Origin: Ciona intestinalis
Lineage: Eukaryota; Chordata; Ascidiacea; Phlebobranchia; Cionidae
Reading direction: 5' to 3'
Length of the DNA: 64,000 nucleotides
NCBI RefSeq assembly: GCF_000224145.3
Contig: NC_020170.2
Span: 526,718-590,717, forward strand
The notes under the pieces are model-generated. The model was given only the letters and a program-made list of their open reading frames with translations. It was not told the origin of the DNA and searched no databases. The number at the start of each line of letters is the position of its first letter. The stretch's first letter is position 1. Positions 57,142 through 64,000 of the stretch are shown here, piece by piece. The position numbers were made by a program, and so were the translations under genes.

Positions 57142-58659
57142 CTCTTGTGTTCCCCTCTTTTGCTTGGTTGTCTTCATTAACTTCTTTATTCTTTCCCGTA
57201 TATACAATGAGACCGGCTTCCTTTATATTTGATCTTAATATTTTCTGTTTTATCGCTGGTTCTTATTTTATAATGGAATCGTGCTTCACTAAACTCAAGA
57301 TCAGCTGTAGCAAGATATATAAATAAATTTTATCTGCACAGTTTCAGCTCTTTAAAAGATAGTAGGTTGCCTTCAAATCAAAATTTAAAAGTTAATGGGA
57401 AGAATAGTAGGCTACTTGAAAGTGTGTATACGGTATATGAACATACTGTGTCTGTGTTTGGCAAAACCGTAAGCATAGGGTGTATGAACACACCATTGTT
57501 GTCTGGTTGATGTTAAACGCCATAAATATGTTCAATAACTACTTTAACTTGCAACGCTGTACCAGTAACTAGGCTACATACTATTTTAGCCATAAGAGGC
57601 GTTATATCTAAACCATAATATACTCATTTTTATACGACGAATAAACCTTGTGTTTTCTGTTTATGATGCCCAATCAAAAACGAGAAACACATATTTAAAG
57701 GCTTCATAAAACTGCTTTGTTGTTTCGTGTCTTTATCCTGGCTGCACCACGGATAAGGAGCATCTGGTCTCCTTTAACGAGCTCCCTATGTTTCCGAGAG
57801 CCAAGTAAAAGCTTCCGCGCAGATTTCACAAAGACAACCGCATAAATATTTATCGGTACACGGTTATCTCATAAGAATTATTCAAAGTGTATCTTATTGA
57901 GTTCCACAGTATGTACGGTTTGGTAATACAATTTTGTATTGCACTTATTCACGTTGAATGCTAAATATGTTCCTATGATATCTTAGACTATATTCTTAGA
58001 CTATGTTTTTTGGTTTTTACCAAATAGGACGAGAAAATAGAATTAATAGGCGTCCCATCGGCCCCACCCTACTATAATATTTAATATTCAACGCTTATTT
58101 GCGGCCTGTTTTTCGACCCGGTGTAGTGACACATCTTCGGGAGTCATCATTAGTCAATAAACAGGAAAATACATTGTATCGAAATGACGAAATATACGTT
58201 GCACTTATCGCAATATTACACATATGCCGTGGAATATTGACGCTTGCATCCTGTACTGTCTTATTGTTAAATAGAAAACAGACAATACTTAAGTTACAGA
58301 CAGATATTTGCTAAACGCATATACGGCGACGTGCCGAGTTGCGTTGGATTGGTTGCAGCTCAGACTTCACACTCAAACCTATTGCCACTAATCCCAAATC
58401 AAGATTTGCCACGTTACATATACCAAGGGAAGCGTCCAGTTAGATAGACAGAGGTATCGTGTTGCAGAGACAGCAAAGATTGAATTAGGTTTACTACTTT
58501 ACATGTGTTACAAGAAATGCCGCTTCATTCAACGAAATTATAAAGGCATAGCTGGTTTAGCTTTTAATATTTCGTCAGTGGCACATCGGACATTTGCTTG
58601 CATAGCTCTCACGCTGCATAAATGTTATGACTCGCTGGTAAATGATATATTGCACACAC
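57142..58659. other. Gap between the SLK-like and RTP-like genes
   Basis: No coding exon recognised. One MITE fragment lies at 58003-58076. GC content rises towards 58600, suggesting a promoter region shared by the RTP-like gene and a possible minus-strand transcript. Confidence 0.4.
58003..58076 (+). mobile_element. MITE copy 10, right third
   Basis: TTTTTTGGTTTTTACCAAAT, GACGAGAAAATAGAATTAAT and terminal CCCATCGGCCCCACCCTACT. The left two thirds are absent. Confidence 0.7.
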
Positions 58660-58812
58660 CTGTTCGTGCGTAGTGATGCGCATAAGCATTACCGGTCGCA
58701 TCAATGCGTGTGAGGGCGTAAGACCGACAGCGGTTGTGCCTTTTTCAGATGCGTTTCCGTTTTGAGCTGCTGTAGTAGATCTCTGAGCAGGACTTAGATC
58801 ACTAGACACCAT
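58660..58812 (-). CDS. Possible first coding exon of a minus-strand gene
   Basis: A 51-codon open segment starts with ATG at 58812 (MVSSDLSPAQRSTTAAQNGN...) and runs to GAACAG followed by GTGTGTG, a usable donor, in phase 0. It lies 161 bp from the RTP-like ATG on the other strand in a GC-richer zone, a typical divergent promoter layout. No continuation exon was found to the left, and the peptide matches nothing I recognise. It may be chance. Confidence 0.25.
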
Positions 58813-58973
58813 ATTTACTCAGATTTTGCAGAGAAACCAGACAAGGAAATTCATAGGAGCGTGTTTTTGTTTTATCAAGACTTGTAAATTTAACGAAAGA
58901 CTTCTTCGTCGGAGTTTGAAAATATTCAGTTCATCAACCAGTATAAACGGAACAAGAGAATTATTACGTCAGA

Positions 58974-61900
58974 ATGACATCCACTGTCGCTATCCCTCAA
59001 TTCTTCGGCAACTACCCAGGTGTGATTCCAGGATCCGTCCCGGGGGGAATTCCCTGCCCCATACCAGGCACCATGCCGCCAGCAAACGTACCAATCCCAA
59101 CAAGTGCAAATGGGGTGAGCTATCCTACAGTTCCAATACAAGTTCCCATTCAACTACCGGTTGTTCCTGTTGGTGGTGGATGCTATAATGAGTAAGTACA
59201 TTTCATAACTACATTATAGCGCACAAATTATATATATTTGTATTTGTTGTAAATGATGTTTGTGTTAAAGCATTTAGAAGTCTGATGACGTCATTTAGTT
59301 TATCTAATGCAGAAGGATCGAATAACATTTCCGTAATAGAGTTAAGTTGCATATTCTATTGACACGTATCATATAATACTAGAATTGCATGCGCGATGCT
59401 TAGTTTAGTTTACGGTTCCCCAAGTGCTGCCAGCCATGTATTGGAACTACACGCATGCTCTAACATGGTGCAGGCTTTCATAGTTTTGCAGTCTGGCAGC
59501 ACTGCTAGTTGGCTGCCTGATGGCCGAGGAAACAATACTAAGCAGGAAGCTGGCTTATCTAGCTTCCTCTTAGCTCTCCCACAGACATCACAGCTACCGT
59601 ATGTTAACATTATACCGTCTAAAGGTGCATGTCGCACTTTTGTGATGACAATATGTACAACCATTGTCATGTGTGGTGGTGGTTCATAAACAAAACCACG
59701 TGACGCATGTGCATTCTGATAGAAATCATCGTACATTTTGTGACGTAAAAAACAATTTCAAATTTACGATATTGCGACCAGTCATTCTCGTTAGCTCACG
59801 TAATAATAATATTATTGTTCCTTCTAATTTGACATAATTGACACCGCGGTTCAGGTCACACCAGGGTCGAGCATACGTTTTCTAAATCTCTCTCGATTTA
59901 CTCGCTTTGCTTTGATTAATCCATTCCTCATCTTTCTAGTGGCATGGAGGTTGTATGGCACGGTGAATTCAGCAGACTCTTCTGCAACTTCTACCCGCCA
60001 CATGTGTGGTACCTCACCATTACAAACCAAGCGCCACAACAGAAATGGAAATTCCACCGAGACAGCGCTAAAGTTCGCTTCTGCTGCCAGGTATTTAAAA
60101 GATTCCATGTACGGAAAAGAGTTGCAGTTCTCACTTTTCTCCGAACGTAACCTCAGTGTTAAGCACAAACATGATTTAAATCCCTTAACTTTCTGTCTAA
60201 TATTCGAACTCTCCATGGTAAACGTTGTATTGTGTTAACCAGGATTGTGGAAACGGTTGGACATCGATGAAGGGCCGAGTCACATTCTGGTTCTACCTCA
60301 ACTATTTGACCAACGAAGGTTTTGTTCAGTTCAAGTTGTATGGACAGCAATGCAAGAAATGTAACAGCGGAAAATTTGAATACGTCATGTGGTACCCAGA
60401 GGAAGTATCCAAGGTAAAAAACATATTAATATAATGCTATCAGAACTAGAAGTCGCTTTTGTGGATGGGGTGAAATATAACCAACCGCTTTTATGGGAGT
60501 TTACAAGTTATGCGTCCCACAGACCTCTTTTTGTGACCTCGTTAATATTGTGGATGTGGTTATAACCGCTCACATTTACTATACATAGGCAAATGTGTTG
60601 CCAATACTGGTTTACATATAAGTAAAGGTAAATTTGTTCTTTACTTTTAAATGAGACGTATATGTCACGTCACTAACATTATGAATCTATTTCTGACAAT
60701 CCATACATGCGGCACGGAAATTTATTTAAGTTTTTACAAAACACCAGCAAACGGTTGAAGCAAAATTTGCGGTCTGTTTCTCACAGGAAATTATTCTGTT
60801 TAAGCCATCAATCTATTCGTTAGACTTCGTTTGTCTCCCTATTGTTCCCATTGGGATTCCAAGGGACGGAATATAAATTATAATCATTGATACTCGTACT
60901 TCCCGTTTATTGTAAGGCTGCTGTTCCAAACTCATGGGCAGATTTCTATGCTAAAGTTCGCCGGACTTTGAATATATTTGTTGTATGATGAATGGTCTAC
61001 AGCCCTGACCGGTTGTTGCTTTAAAGGATTGAGATAAAAATATCTCATTTAATCTTTTCAGTTTCTTTTATATATGATTCTACATCCATCATGTTTAAGC
61101 AAATTTGGGCATTGTCGATAAAACGCCCTTATTATGTGAATTTTAGGCTGGTGTCAATAGACTTCATATTTAACCAGCATTGTCAATTTTAATATAATAA
61201 AATTACTATTATTATTTAATAGACTGTACGTTTGAATTTGATAGGTGATGTGCAATGTTTACAACAAAGTTGGTCAAACATATTACGGGTTCCTGCAACC
61301 ACCAATCCGTATTGACCGACGACCAGGTCGTCCAAGGAACCAACATAATGCTGAACTCTGTCAAGCTTGTAGAGATGGGGAATGTGATCAGGTATTGACT
61401 CTTGCCGTTTTGTTAAACCGTGTTTCATCACATCTGATTATTATAGTTCCTATTACACGTGTTGCGTGGTGATTGCGTAGTTGTATAGTAGGGTGGAGGA
61501 AGATGAGACACAATTTCACTCTATTTTCTCCTCACATTTGGTAGCAAACAAAGAACATTCAAAGAATTATAAAACCGCATCCTTACGACTACCATATAGA
61601 CCTTTGTTAATTGTTTTAAACCACGATCGGGATTTTTAAATATTATGTGCTAAAGTGTGTCATCTTCCCCCACCCTACTATAACACAAGCGTATCTAAAT
61701 ATGCACGATTTCATGATTTATTATTTATATCCAGGCCCGACCAATCAAAACGATGTTCAATGGAATCATTCCAAGCCCACTACCTAACCCACCACCGAAC
61801 GGCGCTCTTTCACCTTCTTTGACCCCACCTGAAGCATTGGGAAACCCCCCTGCCCCAACCATCTCCATTCACCAGTCAGTTCCAACATGTGACGTCAGCA

Positions 61901-62361
61901 CAGTAGGAAGCAACAACACAGTGATGACGTCACCACCCGCACAAACCACTCCAATGCAACCAATCCTGACTTACTCCGTAGTCACGTGCCCACCCAAACC
62001 ACTGTCCGCAACATCCAACCATTTCATTCCACAGAACGGAATTTCCCCACCTGTCAGCTACGTTTATCATCATCCAAGCCAGTTCCCAATGCTCAACGGC
62101 GGCCCCCCACCTCCCCCGGTGATGCTGCCACCACCTAGGCAACTGATGCAACCACTGATGAAACCAACCACCGATCCGAATACAACGAATGGAGTCGAAA
62201 GTGTCGCTGAGTCAACGCAGCAAGTCGTGCCTGTTGAAGAAGCTACTATAGTTGAGTTGGAGCAATGCTTCAAAGAAAATGTTCAAATCGAAGAGAAGAC
62301 TGAAATAAAGAAGTCAGACCAGGTGAACGGATCAGATGCGCAAGCAACATGCGTGGCTTGA
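58974..62361 (+). CDS. RTP-like 3CxxC zinc-finger protein
   Basis: Exons 58974-59191, 59940-60090, 60243-60413, 61245-61391, 61735-62361; 1314 nt, 437 aa, phases consistent. The core (about residues 75-230) matches receptor-transporting proteins (RTP1-4): WHGEFSRLF, then RFCCQDCGNGWTS (Cys 122 and 125), FVQFKLYGQQCKKCNSGKFE (Cys 160 and 163), and LCQACRDGECDQ (Cys 219, 222, 227), the three CxxC pairs of the zf-3CxxC family. Vertebrate RTPs help odorant, taste and opioid receptors reach the cell surface. Unlike them, this protein has a Pro/Gly/Val-rich N-terminus of about 70 aa (IPGSVPGGIPCPIPGTMPP), a Pro-rich C-terminal half (PPPPPVMLPPPRQ) and no C-terminal membrane helix, so a receptor-chaperone role is only inferred. 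A complete MITE sits in the last intron. Confidence 0.85.
59396..59745. other. GC-richer intronic segment, open on both strands
   Basis: Inside intron 1 of the RTP-like gene lies a segment with markedly more G and C than its flanks. It reads open for about 97 codons on plus and 108 on minus (minus product includes CDVCGRAKRKLDKPASC). No family is recognised and no clear splice context was found. It could be an enhancer, an old repeat or a small unrecognised gene. Confidence 0.3.
61484..61681 (-). mobile_element. MITE copy 11, full length, reverse orientation
   Basis: TATAGTAGGGTGGAGGAAGA at the left and CATCTTCCCCCACCCTACTA at the right, with the interior reversed (TCTATTTTCTCCTCACATTT, AAACCACGATCGGGATTTTT). 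TA on both sides is compatible with a TA target duplication. Lies in the last intron of the RTP-like gene. Confidence 0.88.
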
Positions 62362-64000
62362 ACATTGGCTTACTTGCATTTTATTCCATCATTGCTAATG
62401 CATGATTATCACTTGGTATGCCTTACATAAATTTTATTTCTTTTTTATATTTTCTACTCACACATGTGCTTTGGGCTGCGCACCATACACACCCACACCA
62501 CTGCAAATCAGCAAGTTATTAAACCAAGCTTATGCGCAACACGCCATCATCTTCAAAGCAAGGTGCTAAAATAAAAATAAAAAAACGTTTACTTTTACCG
62601 CCAATGTTCGTACTTTTATTTTATAACGGATGACACCAACGTCCGCCCTTACAATTAATCCGAGTTGGTAACACGTCGTTTATTGCGAGCATAACATTAC
62701 TACATACAGCGGGGTTTAAACGCTTCGCTATGCAACATACGTTATGGCCGGATGTAGCTGATTCGAGTGACTTCCTGCCAATAGCAAACCAGGCTTTCGC
62801 ACGACGCCGTATGCTTTGTAGACTTTAATGCAAAACAAATAATACTCAAGTGAACCTTGATGAACCAGCTCATGTTAGATCGTCTTTTATTGGATTCAAA
62901 TGCTTTGACAAAAGCAACAATTTCTCGATAATGAAAGCTAAATCTGGTTAACTGTTAACTTACGTAATATGCAAGACGCTTAACGACGTGTAAAGCATTT
63001 TCGGTGCCAATTTAAACGTTTCTATGATTTTCTCGTGGCAGAACAATAACAACGCTCACAAGTTGGCGTCACGGAGCAACAGGCCTTCGGCGTTTAAATG
63101 TCTGAACCAATCAAAATGGTTGAAACATGTGTCTTCATCCTTCTCGATTATTACCACCGCTATGCTTATTCACGTCGCTCTACGTAATGTAATGTGACGT
63201 AACACTAGATCAATGCCCTACATGTGCAATGCGTGAAAATACAAAACGCAACAGCGAAGCTAGTCCGTAATGGAAAAATCTAAAACCTGTCTTAACATAA
63301 GTTAAAAAAGAATCAACCAAGCAATTTACTGACGAGCTACGCTGTTCCGTGATCACTACTTTCCTTATTACCAATATTTAACGCTTGTATATATATATAT
63401 ATATGTGTTGCTTACATTTCTATAATATGCACATTTTTCGCGTTGCATTCCGAGGCCTTTACAAATAGCCCGCTATCTTGTTCCACGTGTCTCAGGCAAA
63501 CACTAAACATGCTTATAGACATTTATTTTGTACAGACCGCTTGTATTATAGCACATAAAGCTAAAGTGCAATTATTGCTCCATTTATAGATTAAATTCAA
63601 TTGTACGAAACAATTAATATTACAATATATTTTTGCAGTACGTTAAAGCACATTAACTTTTAACACTTTTTTTATCAAACTATTTACACATTATATAAAG
63701 TTAGTTTTGCACTGTATTGTAGCAGTAGCGATATAAAAACCATCCTTTGCGTCGTTTTAACCTCTGCAGCATTTTGCTATTTTTGGTCGAGCTGTTTTTT
63801 TTAAACTTTGCCAAAAATAATTAGATTTCAGATTTTCTCGGACCATCACTAAACAATCTGTTATTTTGCTACCGAGTGTTTTATTGTTGTTGTTTTTTTC
63901 ATTCTGTGTTGTTACTGTTGTTATCTGTGGTGTGTTTTTGAGACGTTGTTACTTCGCCTTTGCCAGTTCTCCCAAGTTCCCCCATCCACGTATAACACGT
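62362..64000. other. 3' flank of the RTP-like gene
   Basis: AATAAA at 62570-62575 is a likely poly(A) signal for the RTP-like gene. After that no coding exon is recognised. A TA run lies near 63388-63404. The last bases (GTTCTCCCAAGTTCCCCCAT) faintly resemble a MITE end but are cut by the window edge. Confidence 0.45.

Noticed and set aside
58826-59188. 120-aa plus-strand frame overlapping the RTP-like first exon
   Set aside because: Out of frame with the exon that joins the 3CxxC domain; composition follows from the Pro/Gly-rich coding frame.
61930-62273. Minus-strand open frames rich in Trp and Gly
   Set aside because: Reverse-complement shadows of the Pro-rich last exon of the RTP-like gene.

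Overview
The window looks like a piece of a sea-squirt nuclear genome, most likely Ciona. The DNA is AT-rich, genes are broken into many small exons by short introns with GT..AG ends, and two dispersed repeat families recur throughout: a roughly 195 bp MITE with ends reading TAGTAGGGTGGGGGAAGATG, and a tRNA-derived SINE. Both resemble elements described from Ciona (the Cimi-1 and Cics-1 type). That family naming and the species are recalled from knowledge, not searched. All gene models were built by hand from reading frame, splice consensus and recalled vertebrate homologues.

Layout. 1-1093: flank with one MITE. 1094-6047 (+): eight-exon folate-receptor-family type I membrane protein. 6048-7323: convergent intergenic gap with a minisatellite, a MITE fragment and two SINEs arranged tail to tail. 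7324-31364 (-): complete DNA polymerase epsilon catalytic subunit (POLE), 46 exons, about 2236 aa. 33035-37828 (-): complete MFSD13A/TMEM180-type transporter, nine exons, 494 aa. 37829-39566: repeat-rich gap with locally duplicated blocks and a broken copy of the next gene's first exon. 39567-41098 (-): three-exon intelectin lectin with a short collagen stretch and coiled coil placed before the lectin domain; it carries one apparent 2-base frameshift. 43275-56803 (+): SLK/STK10 (LOK) Ste20-family kinase, 19 exons, about 1266 aa. 58660-58812 (-): weak candidate first exon. 58974-62361 (+): RTP-like 3CxxC zinc-finger protein with proline-rich ends. 62362-64000: no gene seen.

The genes are functionally unrelated (replication, transport, secreted lectin, cytoskeletal kinase, trafficking zinc finger), as is usual for a eukaryotic neighbourhood; no operon-like tight spacing is seen. 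The most interesting material is the collagen-intelectin gene and the scrambled fragments of its own first exon on both sides, the RTP-like gene, the membrane-anchored folate-receptor relative with an altered pocket and a possible in-frame tail splice choice, the alternative C-terminal exons of the kinase, and several splice oddities in POLE. No CRISPR, rRNA, intact tRNA or recognisable retrovirus-like element was seen.
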